Shown: positions 16,980 to 26,227 of the stretch, in pieces
Layout of the letters: every line of letters begins with the position of its first letter
Numbering within the stretch: position 1 is the first letter of the stretch
Origin: Variovorax brevis
GTDB taxonomy: Bacteria > Pseudomonadota > Gammaproteobacteria > Burkholderiales > Burkholderiaceae_C
Length of the DNA: 64,000 nt
Assembly (NCBI RefSeq): GCF_030317105.1
Contig: NZ_JASZYG010000005.1
Location: 372,001 to 436,000, forward strand
Reading direction: 5' to 3'
Translations under genes and position numbers: made by a program
Notes under the pieces: model-generated
What the model was told of the DNA's origin: nothing
Database searches by the model: none
What the model saw: only the letters and a program-made list of their open reading frames with translations

Positions 16980-17798
16980 TCAACCAGCCACTTCTTCCGT
17001 CGTGACTTCAAAGCGCTCCAGCGTGTTGGCGCCGAACACCATCGTGATCGGCACATCCGCCGCGTCGCGCCCGCGCGCGATGACGATGCGGCCGATGCGC
17101 GGCGTGTTGTGGCGTGCATCGAAGGTGTGCCACCGGTCGCCCAGGTACACCTCGAACCACGCGCTGAAATCCATCGGGTAGGGCACCGGCGGCACGCCGA
17201 TGTCGCCGAGGTAGCCCGTCACGTAGCGCGCAGGAATGTTCATGCACCGGCACAGGGTGATGGCCAGGTGCGTGAAGTCGCGGCACACACCGGTGCGTTC
17301 GCGAAAGGCGCTCAGGGCGCTGCGCGTGGGGTGCGCGCGCTGGTAGTCGAAGGCCAGGTGCTGGTGCACGAAGTCGCAGATGGCCTGCACGCGTTGCCAG
17401 CCCAGCGGCGTGGTGCCAAAGCGGTCCCACGCGAACTGCAGCAGTTCGCTGTCGACTTCGCAATAGCGGCTGGGCAGCAGGAAGCGCAGCGTTTCCACCG
17501 GCAGGTCGGCCGGCGCAATCTGGATCGCGCCGGGGGATTGCGGGTCCGGCAGGCCGCTGTCGTACACCAGCGATTCGTTGCGGATGCGGATCCTGGAGAT
17601 GCCGCTGTCCACATGCACGCGCGCGCACTGGTTGTCGAAGCCGTCGAGGTAGTAGTCGGTGGCCAGCGGTGGGCTGATGGTGATGTTTTCCATCCCCTGG
17701 ACATCCGCCGCACGCGTGGGGTGAACCTGCAGCAGGTAGATGAGCGAAGTCGGCGAAGCGACCCCGAGTTCGATGTCAAAGCCGATCTTGATGAGCAT
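16980..17798 (-). CDS. Transglutaminase-like cysteine peptidase family protein
   Basis: A 272-residue cytoplasmic protein. The catalytic-type triad is visible: Cys in RERTGVCRDFTHLAITLCRC, His in WFEVYLGDRWHTFDARHN and Asp in the same TFDARHN segment. The N-terminal part (MLIKIGFDIELGVASPTSLI) is the beta-rich domain that often precedes this module. Such proteins are linked to protein cross-linking, peptide hydrolysis or as helpers of circularly permuted ATP-grasp enzymes, but no such neighbour is present here. Met at 17798 gives the family N-terminus; an upstream extension is unlikely. Confidence 0.82.
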   Translation of the reverse strand: MLIKIGFDIELGVASPTSLIYLLQVHPTRAADVQGMENITISPPLATDYYLDGFDNQCARVHVDSGISRIRIRNESLVYDSGLPDPQSPGAIQIAPADLPVETLRFLLPSRYCEVDSELLQFAWDRFGTTPLGWQRVQAICDFVHQHLAFDYQRAHPTRSALSAFRERTGVCRDFTHLAITLCRCMNIPARYVTGYLGDIGVPPVPYPMDFSAWFEVYLGDRWHTFDARHNTPRIGRIVIARGRDAADVPITMVFGANTLERFEVTTEEVAG

Positions 17799-17913
17799 GC
17801 AACGCACTCTATAAGCGATCGGTCGCGCAAGGCGTCGCGGCTTGCCTGAGCTTGCGTAGGGCAATGTTGATCAGCCATGCGCGCGGCGACGCACCGGCAC
17901 TCGCGAGGTGCAT

Positions 17914-17935
17914 ATATCCCCGCGATATCCCCGCG
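17914..17935. repeat. Two tandem copies of an 11-base unit
   Basis: ATATCCCCGCG occurs twice head to tail (17914-17924 and 17925-17935), in the 203-base space between the porin gene and the transglutaminase-like gene. It may be a simple duplication or paired binding sites upstream of the transglutaminase-like gene. Confidence 0.8.
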
Positions 17936-18001
17936 ATGGGCCATGCGCACCACCATGGGTGCCGGCAAATTGGCGTCCGTTTGTAACGCTACCGGCTGAA
18001 C

Positions 18002-19093
18002 TCAGAACGAGAAGCGAATGCCGCCGACCCATTCCGTGAGGTCGTTGTCGACGGTGTTGGTGACGCCAGCGGGAATGGTGAAGGAAGCGCGCCCCAGGCC
18101 CGAGCCCGCGTTTTCCTGGTTCTTGAAGTAGGTCACGCCGGTGTAGAGCAAGGTGCGCTTGGACAGCGTGTACTCGTACTGAACGCCCAGCCCCTGCGTC
18201 TTGGCGTCGTCGATGTACTTGGGCCGGTTCTCCACATACTGGATCTTCACCAGGTTCACGCCGAACTTGTAGTCCGCGCCAAGCCACCAGCCCGAGCCGT
18301 CGAGGTTGGTGGGCGTGCGATCGTCCACGAACAGGAAGGCACCCTTGAAGCTCAGGTTGCCGAAGCTGTAGGCGGCTCCGACGATCCAGCTGCGCCGGTG
18401 CGCGAGCGGCGACACGCTGCCGCCCTTGTCGTCCACGACTCCAAGGGCCAGGTCCACCGGCCCTTGGTCATAGCGGGCGTAGCCATCGTATATGCGGTTG
18501 CCGCCAGCGTTGTTGACGACTTCGCCAAACCCCCCCTGTACCCCGAAGCGAAAGCCGCCCCAAACGGGTGTTTCGTACTTCACGGCGTTGTCGATGCGCG
18601 CTGGTGCGCCGTGCCCGGTGGCGCTGTCGTCCGACCCCCGCACCGGCTCGTAGCCGCCAAAGCCACCCACCGTTGCGCTGCTGGGGCCGTCGGGAGAATT
18701 GGAAAACTCGCTGAACTCGTCGGTGATGTGCCAGAAGCCGGTGTATTGCCGTCCCAGCGTGACCGCGCCGAAGCGCTCATCGCCGACGCCAACAAAGGAC
18801 TGGCGGCCGAAGGTCGAGCCCTGGCCGGTCGAGCCATCGTCGAAGTTGATGCCCATTTCCAGCGTGAACACGGAATACAGGCCGCCGCCAAGATCTTCGC
18901 GGCCCTTGAATCCCAGGCGCGAAGCCGAACGCCCGCCTGACTGAAGACGCCAGATCGAGCCGCCTCCCCCGCTGATGCCTTCGACATACGTGTCCGCAAT
19001 GCCGTAGATCTGAAGGGAATCCTGCGCGTATGTCGCGCTTGCAGCGAGAAGACCGACGCCCGCAAACAGCACGCGCAGAAGAGACTTGGACAT
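18002..19093 (-). CDS. Outer-membrane porin, Gram-negative general porin family
   Basis: A 363-residue precursor with signal peptide MSKSLLRVLFAGVGLLAASA and mature start QDSLQIYGIADTYVEG, typical of betaproteobacterial trimeric porins. It shows RLGFKGREDLGGGLYSVFTL, the GRQYTGFW strand and a C-terminal aromatic (VGGIRFSF), the signal for barrel assembly. Porins let small hydrophilic solutes cross the outer membrane; specificity cannot be read here. A GGAGG ribosome site lies before the ATG at 19093. Longer upstream frames lack a signal peptide at the start and are rejected. Confidence 0.93.
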   Translation of the reverse strand: MSKSLLRVLFAGVGLLAASATYAQDSLQIYGIADTYVEGISGGGGSIWRLQSGGRSASRLGFKGREDLGGGLYSVFTLEMGINFDDGSTGQGSTFGRQSFVGVGDERFGAVTLGRQYTGFWHITDEFSEFSNSPDGPSSATVGGFGGYEPVRGSDDSATGHGAPARIDNAVKYETPVWGGFRFGVQGGFGEVVNNAGGNRIYDGYARYDQGPVDLALGVVDDKGGSVSPLAHRRSWIVGAAYSFGNLSFKGAFLFVDDRTPTNLDGSGWWLGADYKFGVNLVKIQYVENRPKYIDDAKTQGLGVQYEYTLSKRTLLYTGVTYFKNQENAGSGLGRASFTIPAGVTNTVDNDLTEWVGGIRFSF

Positions 19094-19379
19094 AAAGTTC
19101 TTTCCTCCGTCAACGGCAGCCGCCGCCATTACACGCGGGACGCCCCCACATGGCAAGCCCTTCGACGCGTAACGAAAAATCGGCCCGCGATTGCGTACTT
19201 GCCCGATCCTGCCATTTGTAGTGACATTAACGGACTAGTGTTTCCCAACTTGGCCGGCAGTTTTGCGTTGACCGAGTGCGGCGCAAGCCCGGCCTGACGG
19301 AGAGGGTTCGCATGGTCCAACAGATGCAGATCTGGCCGGTCGTCACGCGCGATACGGCCGCGGCCCCGCGGAGGCTGCA

Positions 19380-21047
19380 ATGGCCTTGAACATGCGCTTG
19401 ACGACGTGGCGTCGGGCGGCATTCGTCTTGCTGCCTGCAATGGCGCTCATGGCGGCCTGCAAGAAGCAGGAAGCGCATGCGCCGGCAGCGCAACCCACCG
19501 CAGTGTCTGTGCTCACGGTGAAGGCCCAGCTGGTGCCTGTCACCTTCGACTTCGTCGGCCAGACCGAGAGCTCGCAGCAGGTGGAGATCCGTGCCCGCGT
19601 CACCGGCTTCCTGGAGAAGCGCGTGTACACCGAAGGCGCCTTCGTCAAGCCGGGGCAGGTGATGTTCCTGATGGACAACAAGCCCTTCAACGCAGACCTC
19701 ACGGCTGCGAAGGCCGAGCTTGCGCAGCAGCAGGCAAGGCTGAAAACGGCGCGCGCCAATCTCGCGCGCGTGAAGCCGCTGGTGGCCGACAACGCGCTGG
19801 CCGTCAAGGACCTGGACGACGCCACCGGGCAGGAGCAGGCCGCCGCCGCCGCGGTGGAGGCCGCTGCCGCAAAGGTGACCGACTCGCAGCTCAACCTGGG
19901 CTACACGACCATCACCTCGCCTCTGGCGGGCCTGTCGTCCTTCGCCAAGGTGCAGGAAGGCGCATTCGTCAGCGCGGCCAACAGCCTGCTGACCTATGTC
20001 GCAAAGCTCGACCCGATGCGCGTGAACTTCAGCTTGTCAGAAAACGAGAGCCTTCGCCTGAAGGATGAGGTGGACAAGGGCTTGCTCACGCGCGCCGCGC
20101 ATGACGATTACCTGGTGGAACTGGTGCTGGCCGATGGATCGGTGTTCCCTGCCCGGGGCCGCATCACCTTTGCCGACGCCGCGTTCAGCCAGGAGACAGG
20201 CACTTTCCTGCTGCGCGCGGATGTGCCCAATCCGGAAGGGCATTTGCGCCCCGGCCAGTTCGTGCGCGTGAACGTGATCGGCTTCACCCGGCCCAACGCC
20301 ATCGTGGTCCCGCAGCGTGCCGTTCAGCAAGGCCCGCGCGGCGCCTTTGTGTGGACGGTGGACGGCGAATCGAAGGCACAGCCGCGGCCTGTGGTCGCGG
20401 GCGACTGGCTGGCCGACCAATGGCTGGTGAGCAGTGGCCTGAAAGACGGTGAGCGCGTGGTGGTGGATGGCTTCATGCGGCTGGCGCCCGGCGTGCCGGT
20501 GAGCGTGAAGGAGGTTCCTGCGGAACCCTTGCCGCAGCAGAAGGTGGCGATGGCGGCACCTGGCGCGGCGTCATCCGGCGCGGCTGCGGGGGGCACGCCG
20601 GGCGCATCGACGTCGGCCGCAGCGCCTGCGATGAGTGCGCCGCCGGCTGCATTGAGTGGCCCGGGCGGTGCAGGAAGCGCAGGAAGCGCAGGAAGCGCAG
20701 GAAGCCCCGCCGCGACCGCTTCCACCTCCGACAAGGACGCCGTGTTCTTCGATTCGAACCACACGCGCCTGGACGCCACGGCCCGCGCGCGCCTGCTGGG
20801 CATTGCCTCCGCCATGAAGGCGCAGCCCAACATGCAGGTCACCTTGAATGGCTACGTGGATGCCACCGGCAACGCCCGCCGCAACAAGGACCTTGCAAAG
20901 CAGCGCGCGCAAGCCGTGCGTGATGCGCTCGTGGCCGCGGGCGTGCCGCGCGAGCGCATCGCCTTGCAGGCGCCCGCCAACATCACCGGCGGTGAATCCC
21001 CCGCACTGGCGCGTCGCGTCGACATCGCGCTGGCGGGGGCACGATGA
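19380..21047 (+). CDS. RND efflux periplasmic adaptor with a C-terminal OmpA-like domain
   Basis: A 555-residue lipoprotein-type adaptor. The lipobox LMAAC has its cysteine at residue 27. Residues about 40-390 are a membrane-fusion protein (FVGQTESSQQVEIRARVTGF; YTTITSPLAGLSSFAKVQEG; RAVQQGPRGAFVWTVDGESK). An Ala/Gly/Pro/Ser-rich linker (about 395-450) holds four GSA-type repeats. The C-terminal ~100 residues form an OmpA-like domain (VFFDSNHTRLDATARARLLG; NKDLAKQRAQAVRDALVAAG; ARRVDI). The OmpA part could bind peptidoglycan and anchor the pump. The stop overlaps the pump start by four bases. Confidence 0.9.
   Translation: MALNMRLTTWRRAAFVLLPAMALMAACKKQEAHAPAAQPTAVSVLTVKAQLVPVTFDFVGQTESSQQVEIRARVTGFLEKRVYTEGAFVKPGQVMFLMDNKPFNADLTAAKAELAQQQARLKTARANLARVKPLVADNALAVKDLDDATGQEQAAAAAVEAAAAKVTDSQLNLGYTTITSPLAGLSSFAKVQEGAFVSAANSLLTYVAKLDPMRVNFSLSENESLRLKDEVDKGLLTRAAHDDYLVELVLADGSVFPARGRITFADAAFSQETGTFLLRADVPNPEGHLRPGQFVRVNVIGFTRPNAIVVPQRAVQQGPRGAFVWTVDGESKAQPRPVVAGDWLADQWLVSSGLKDGERVVVDGFMRLAPGVPVSVKEVPAEPLPQQKVAMAAPGAASSGAAAGGTPGASTSAAAPAMSAPPAALSGPGGAGSAGSAGSAGSPAATASTSDKDAVFFDSNHTRLDATARARLLGIASAMKAQPNMQVTLNGYVDATGNARRNKDLAKQRAQAVRDALVAAGVPRERIALQAPANITGGESPALARRVDIALAGAR
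20670..20705 (+). repeat. Four tandem copies of a 9-base unit within the adaptor linker
   Basis: GCAGGAAGC occurs four times in a row in frame, encoding a repeated Gly-Ser-Ala tract in the linker between the adaptor and OmpA-like domains. The number may vary between strains through slippage; this is inference. Confidence 0.85.
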
Positions 21048-24000
21048 AGTTCGCGCACTTCTTCATCGACCATCCGATCTTCGCGAGCGTCATCTCGATC
21101 ATCCTCGTGCTGGCGGGTGGCGTGGCGATGCTGAACCTGCCGATCGCGCAATTTCCCGACATCACGCCGCCGCAGATCTCGGTGTCGGCCACGTACCCCG
21201 GCGCCAGCTCGGAAGTGGTGGCGCAGAACGTGGCCGCGCCCATCGAGCAGCAGGTCAACGGCGCCGACAACATGATGTACATGAACTCCACGTCGAGCTC
21301 GACGGGAAACATGACGCTGTCGGTGTACTTCCAGATCGGCACCGACCCCTCGCTCGCGCAGGTGGACGTGCAGAACCGCGTGAACCTCGCGCTGCCCACG
21401 CTGCCTTCGGCCGTGAGCCAGCAGGGCGTGTCGGTGGCCAAGAAGTCGCAGGCTTTCATGATGATCGTGGCGATCTTTTCGCCCGATGGCAGCCAGGACC
21501 CGACCTACGTCGCGAACTACACCAACATCAATGTGCTGGACACGATCAAGCGCATTCCGGGGGCCAACCAGAGTTCGATTTTTGGATCACCCGACTACGC
21601 GATGCGCCTGTGGCTCAAGCCCGACCGCATGGCCAGCCTGGGCCTCACGGCCACCGACATCCAGCAGGCGGTGGCGGCGCAGAACCAGCAATACGCCGCC
21701 GGGCGGCTGGGTGCATCGCCCACGGCGGGGCCGGTGCAGCAGACCATTCCGGTCGCGACCTCGGGGCGCATGACGGAGCCTTCGGAGTTCGACAACATCA
21801 TCCTGCGCGCCTCGCAGCAGGGCACCGGCGCCATCGTGCGCGTGAAGGACATCGGCCGCTCCGAACTGGGCGCCAAGGACTATTCGATCCGGTCCAAGTA
21901 CAACGGCAAGACCGCGACGCTGATCGCGATCTACCAGCAGCCTGGCGCCAATGCGCTGCAGGTGGCCAAGGATGTGCGTGCCTCGCTCGTCGAGCTGAAG
22001 AAGACCTTTCCGCAAGGGCTGGACTACGACATTGCGCTGGACACCACCGAGTTCGTGCAGGAGTCGATCAACGAGGTGATCCACACCTTCATCGAGGCGG
22101 TGGTGCTGGTGGTGATCGTGGTGTTCATCTTCCTGCAGAGCTTTCGCGCGACCATCGTGCCGATCATGGCGGTGCCGGTGTCCATCATCGGGGCCTTCAT
22201 CGGGCTCACGGCGATGGGCTTTTCAATCAACATGCTCACGCTGTTCGGCATGATCCTGGCGATCGGCATCGTGGTGGACGACGCCATCGTGGTGGTCGAG
22301 AACGTGGAGCGCAACATGGCCGAGTACGGCCTCTCGCCCAAGGACGCCGCAAAGAAGGCCATGGACGAAGTGAGCGGGCCCGTGGTCGCCATCGTGCTGG
22401 TGCTGTGCGCGGTGTTCATTCCCGTGGCCTTTCTCTCGGGCATCACCGGGCAGCTCTACAAGCAGTTCGCTGTGACGATAGCGGTGTCGGTGGTGCTCTC
22501 GGGCCTGGTGGCGCTCACGCTGTCGCCTGCGCTCGCGGCCATCCTGCTGAAGCCGCCGAAGGCGGGCGAGGCGCACGAGAAGAGAGGCTTCTTCGGCTGG
22601 TTCAACCGGCGCTTCGAGCAGCTCACCCACGGCTACAGCAACACGACGCAGTTGGTGATCAAGCGCGTGCTGGTGTCAGCGCTGCTCATCGTGGGCATGA
22701 TCGTCATCATGATGGGGCTCTTCAGGAAGGTGCCTTCGGCCTTCCTGCCCGAGGAAGACCAGGGCTACATCTTCACGGCCGCGATCATGCCGGACGCTGC
22801 CAGCCTCGACCGCACCGAGATCGCGACCGATCGGGCGCAAGCCTGGTTCAGCAAGCAACCCGCGGTGAAGGCGGTGGCCGCGGTGCCGGGCTTCAGCCTG
22901 ATCGATTCGCAACTCAAGTCGAACGCCGGCGTGCTCTTCGTGTCGCTCAAGGGCTTTGCCGAGCGGCAGGCGCCGGCCGACAAGGCGGATGCGTTGATAC
23001 GCAATGCCGCGGCCGAATTCCGCAAGGACCAGGACAGCGTGATGATCCCGGTGAACCCGCCGTCGATACCCGGCTTGGGCACGACGGGCGGATTCGAGTT
23101 CTGGGTGCAGAGCGAGGGCGATGCGCCGCTGCAGCGCGTGGAAGAAATCACGCGCGAGATCATCGCCAAGTCGCGCCAGCGCCCTGAACTGGCGGGCGTG
23201 AACTCGACGATCAACACGCGATCCAGGCAACTGATGATCGATGTGGACCGCGACAAATCGGAGAGCCTGGGCGTGCCGGTGCAGGACGTCTATTCGACGC
23301 TGCAAACGCTCTTCGGCTCGCTCTACGTGAGCCAGTTCCCCAAGAACAGCCGCCTGTTCCAGGTAATCTTGCAGGCCGAGCCGAACTACCGCACCAAGCC
23401 GGAAGACCTGCAGAACATGTTCGTGCGCAACAAGGAAGGCAAGATGGTGCCGCTGAAGGCGGTGGCCACCACGCGCTACGTGGTCGGCGCCGACATCGTC
23501 ACGCGCTTCAACAACTTCACGGCGGCCAAGATTTCGGGCGGCCCCGCGCCGGGCTACAGCTCGGGGCAGGCGCTCGACGCGATGGAGCAGATCGCGAAGG
23601 AAGTCTTGCCGCAAGGCTTCTCCTTTGCGTGGTCGGGGCAGGCCTATGAAGAAAAGAAGGCGGGCTCCACGGCGGGCCTGGTGTTCGCGTTTGCGCTGGT
23701 GATGGTGTTCCTCATCCTGGCGGCGCAGTACGAAAAATGGTCCTTGCCGTTGGGCGTGCTGCTGGCGGTGCCCTTTGCGCTGTTCGGCGCCATCGTGGCG
23801 ATCTGGTTGCGTGGCATCCAGAACGACGTGTATTTCCAGATCGGGCTCACGGTGCTCATCGCATTGGCCGCGAAGAACGCGATCTTGATTTTCGAGTTCG
23901 CGGTCGAGCTGCGGCACAAGGAAGGCATGTCCGCCTACGACGCGGCGGTCGGTGCGGCGCGGCTGCGCTTGCGGCCGATCATCATGACTTCGCTGGCCTT

Positions 24001-24229
24001 CATCCTGGGGTGCATACCGCTGGCCATTGCGAGCGGCGCGTCGGCTGCCAGCCGGCAGTCGCTGGGCACGGGCGTGATCGGCGGCATGCTGGGCGCCACG
24101 GCCATTGCGATCTTCTTCATCCCGATGTTCTTCTGGGGCCTGGAGACGATGAGCGAGCGCACCAGCGGCAAGAAGGCGGAACATGCGGCGCCTGTCGAAG
24201 GCGAGGGGGCTGGCGATGCGCCCCGCTGA
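21044..24229 (+). CDS. RND multidrug efflux inner-membrane transporter, HAE1 family
   Basis: A 1061-residue pump starting MKFAHFFIDHPIFASVISII, typical of AcrB/MexB-like HAE1 transporters. The proton-relay acidic pair lies in LAIGIVVDDAIVVVENVERN. Two RND repeats are present with large periplasmic loops and about 12 membrane segments. It exports drugs or metabolites in exchange for protons together with the adaptor and the outer-membrane factor. Its length is usual for the family. The start overlaps the adaptor stop (ATGA) and its end overlaps the outer-membrane factor start by 14 bases. Confidence 0.95.
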   Translation: MKFAHFFIDHPIFASVISIILVLAGGVAMLNLPIAQFPDITPPQISVSATYPGASSEVVAQNVAAPIEQQVNGADNMMYMNSTSSSTGNMTLSVYFQIGTDPSLAQVDVQNRVNLALPTLPSAVSQQGVSVAKKSQAFMMIVAIFSPDGSQDPTYVANYTNINVLDTIKRIPGANQSSIFGSPDYAMRLWLKPDRMASLGLTATDIQQAVAAQNQQYAAGRLGASPTAGPVQQTIPVATSGRMTEPSEFDNIILRASQQGTGAIVRVKDIGRSELGAKDYSIRSKYNGKTATLIAIYQQPGANALQVAKDVRASLVELKKTFPQGLDYDIALDTTEFVQESINEVIHTFIEAVVLVVIVVFIFLQSFRATIVPIMAVPVSIIGAFIGLTAMGFSINMLTLFGMILAIGIVVDDAIVVVENVERNMAEYGLSPKDAAKKAMDEVSGPVVAIVLVLCAVFIPVAFLSGITGQLYKQFAVTIAVSVVLSGLVALTLSPALAAILLKPPKAGEAHEKRGFFGWFNRRFEQLTHGYSNTTQLVIKRVLVSALLIVGMIVIMMGLFRKVPSAFLPEEDQGYIFTAAIMPDAASLDRTEIATDRAQAWFSKQPAVKAVAAVPGFSLIDSQLKSNAGVLFVSLKGFAERQAPADKADALIRNAAAEFRKDQDSVMIPVNPPSIPGLGTTGGFEFWVQSEGDAPLQRVEEITREIIAKSRQRPELAGVNSTINTRSRQLMIDVDRDKSESLGVPVQDVYSTLQTLFGSLYVSQFPKNSRLFQVILQAEPNYRTKPEDLQNMFVRNKEGKMVPLKAVATTRYVVGADIVTRFNNFTAAKISGGPAPGYSSGQALDAMEQIAKEVLPQGFSFAWSGQAYEEKKAGSTAGLVFAFALVMVFLILAAQYEKWSLPLGVLLAVPFALFGAIVAIWLRGIQNDVYFQIGLTVLIALAAKNAILIFEFAVELRHKEGMSAYDAAVGAARLRLRPIIMTSLAFILGCIPLAIASGASAASRQSLGTGVIGGMLGATAIAIFFIPMFFWGLETMSERTSGKKAEHAAPVEGEGAGDAPR

Positions 24230-25661
24230 AGCGCCACGCGCAACTGTTGCACTTGCGCTGGGCGCGCTGCTGGGCGGTTGCATGCTCGGGCCCGACTACA
24301 AGCGTCCGGACGTGCCGGTGCCGGCCCAATACCGCGGCGCGGCGCAGCAAACGAACGTGAGCCCGACGGCTTCCGACACCGCGTGGTGGGAACAGTTCGG
24401 CGATGCCCAACTCAACGCCCTGATCTCCGAGGCGCTGGCCAACAACCTCGACGTGGTGGCGGCAGCAGCGCGGGTGGACCAGTTCTACGGCGCCTTGGGC
24501 ACGACGCGCTCGCAGCTCTTTCCGCAAGTTGGCGCCGACGTGACAGGCAGCCGCACGCGCGCCAGCGAGCAAACGATCAGCCCCGCGCCGGGGATCAATC
24601 CCTACAACGCGGCGCAGGCGAATCTGCTGGCGAGCTGGGAGATCGACCTGTTCGGCCGCACGCGCCGCCTGACCGAGGCGGCGGTTGCGGACCTGCAAGC
24701 CAACGAGGCGTTTCGGCGTGGGACCGTGCTGTCGGTGGTGGCGGCCGTCACCGCCGGCTACGTGCACCTGCGCGATCTCGACCGCGAAGTCGAAGTGGCG
24801 CGCGACACGCTGGGCCTGCGCAAGGACACGTTGACGCTGTTCGAAAAGCGCTTCAAGGGAGGCGTGGTGTCGGAAGTGGAAGTGAGCCAGGCGCGCTCCG
24901 AATATGCGTCTGCCTTGCGAACGCTGCCGCTGCTGGAGCAATCCGCGGCCCAGCAGGAAAACGCGCTCTCCGTGCTCGTGGGGCGCAATCCGGGGCCCAT
25001 TGCACGCGGCCGCGCGATCAATGAACTCACCTTGCCGCCGGTGCCTGCCGACCTGCCTTCGGAACTGCTCGAACGCCGGCCCGACCTGCAGCAGGCGGAG
25101 CAATTGCTGGTAGCCGCCAATGCGCGCATCGGCGCCGCGAAAGCGGCCTACTTTCCGACGATTTCGCTCACCGGCGCGTTCGGTGCGGCGAGCCGTTCAC
25201 TGTCCGACCTGTCGGGCGGTGCGGCGCGCATCTGGACCTATGGCGTGGACGTCAGCGTGCCGATCTTCACGGCGGGCGCCATCGCGGGCCAGGTGACGAG
25301 CGCCGAAGCGGCGCAGCGCCAGTCCCTCGCGCAATACCGCAAGGCGGTGCAGACGGGCTTTCGGGAGACGGAGGACGCGCTGGTGGGCGTCACCGACTCT
25401 TTGAAAGCGCGCGATGCTGCGCAACTGCAGGTCAACGCGCTGGCCAACTACGCGCGCCTGGCGCGCAAGCGCTACGAGGGCGGCTACACGAGCTATCTCG
25501 AGGTGCTCGATGCGGAGCGCAGCCTGTTCGCCGCGCAGTTGCAACTGGCGCAGTCGCAGGCGGAGGTGTTGCTGCAGGCGACGGCGCTGTACAAGTCGCT
25601 GGGCGGTGGCTGGGTCGACCTGGCGGACCAGCAGGCGCCCAAGCCGGAAAAGGCGAGTTGA
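24216..25661 (+). CDS. Outer-membrane efflux lipoprotein, NodT/TolC-like
   Basis: A 481-residue precursor with lipobox LLGGC in LALGALLGGCMLGPDYKRPD, a standard NodT-family N-terminus. Repeated TolC-like helices are seen (AQANLLASWEIDLFGRTRRL; YEGGYTSYLEVLDAERSLFA). It forms the outer-membrane duct of the preceding RND pump. The ATG at 24216, inside the end of the pump gene and preceded by GAGGGGG, was chosen. An earlier in-frame ATG at 24183 would add 11 residues before the signal peptide. Confidence 0.92.
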   Translation: MRPAEAPRATVALALGALLGGCMLGPDYKRPDVPVPAQYRGAAQQTNVSPTASDTAWWEQFGDAQLNALISEALANNLDVVAAAARVDQFYGALGTTRSQLFPQVGADVTGSRTRASEQTISPAPGINPYNAAQANLLASWEIDLFGRTRRLTEAAVADLQANEAFRRGTVLSVVAAVTAGYVHLRDLDREVEVARDTLGLRKDTLTLFEKRFKGGVVSEVEVSQARSEYASALRTLPLLEQSAAQQENALSVLVGRNPGPIARGRAINELTLPPVPADLPSELLERRPDLQQAEQLLVAANARIGAAKAAYFPTISLTGAFGAASRSLSDLSGGAARIWTYGVDVSVPIFTAGAIAGQVTSAEAAQRQSLAQYRKAVQTGFRETEDALVGVTDSLKARDAAQLQVNALANYARLARKRYEGGYTSYLEVLDAERSLFAAQLQLAQSQAEVLLQATALYKSLGGGWVDLADQQAPKPEKAS

Positions 25662-25720
25662 AGGCTGCGCCATTGCCCGGACGGTATGCTTGGCCGTCCC
25701 CATCTTCTTGTGCCTGCGCC

Positions 25721-26227
25721 ATGCGACGCCCTGTTCGCCTTTTCACGTCTGCCCTGTTCCTGTCATTCGCCGCCGTGCTGGCCCACGCGCAATCATTGCC
25801 CGAGGGCGTGCACATGGGCATGACGGTGGACGAACTGCGTGCGGCGGTGCCCTCGGCTGAACGCGTGCCCCGGCCGCAGCGGCTGTCGGGTGGGTTGGCC
25901 GGCACCTGGCGTGGCGCACCGGCGGTGGTGGGCGGCTTGCCGCTTGCGCCCACCTTCTATTTCGCGGGTGCCCGACTGCAGCGCGTGGAGTTTTCGGCCT
26001 CGGCGACCAGCGAACCCGACCTCGGCGCGCAGGCCTTCAATGAGATCGTGTCGTGGGGACGTGGCAGCTTCGGCCAGGAACTGGCGTCCACCGATGGCGC
26101 CAGCCAATACGCGGCCTGGTCGCAAGGCGGCGTCGATGTCTACGCGCAGCGCATGGGCGACCCGCGCCATGCCGCCGTGCGCATCGTGTATGCGGCGCGC
26201 GAGCGCAAGGACGACAGCACGCTCTGA
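25721..26227 (+). CDS. Secreted protein of unknown function
   Basis: A 168-residue protein with a clear signal peptide (MRRPVRLFTSALFLSFAAVL, cleaved after AHA). The segment LPEGVHMGMTVDELRAAVPS resembles the short N-terminal motif of several small periplasmic proteins in which a Met-Thr pair precedes a helix. No catalytic motif is seen. It starts 59 bases after the efflux operon and may be cotranscribed with it. The frame extends upstream to 25658, but only Met 25721 begins a signal peptide. Its stop codon directly abuts the ureG stop on the other strand. Confidence 0.6.
   Translation: MRRPVRLFTSALFLSFAAVLAHAQSLPEGVHMGMTVDELRAAVPSAERVPRPQRLSGGLAGTWRGAPAVVGGLPLAPTFYFAGARLQRVEFSASATSEPDLGAQAFNEIVSWGRGSFGQELASTDGASQYAAWSQGGVDVYAQRMGDPRHAAVRIVYAARERKDDSTL

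Noticed and set aside
20848..23187. Plus-strand open frame in another frame across the RND pump (779 codons)
   Set aside because: Arg/Gly/His-rich shadow product; the pump frame is a perfect HAE1 match.
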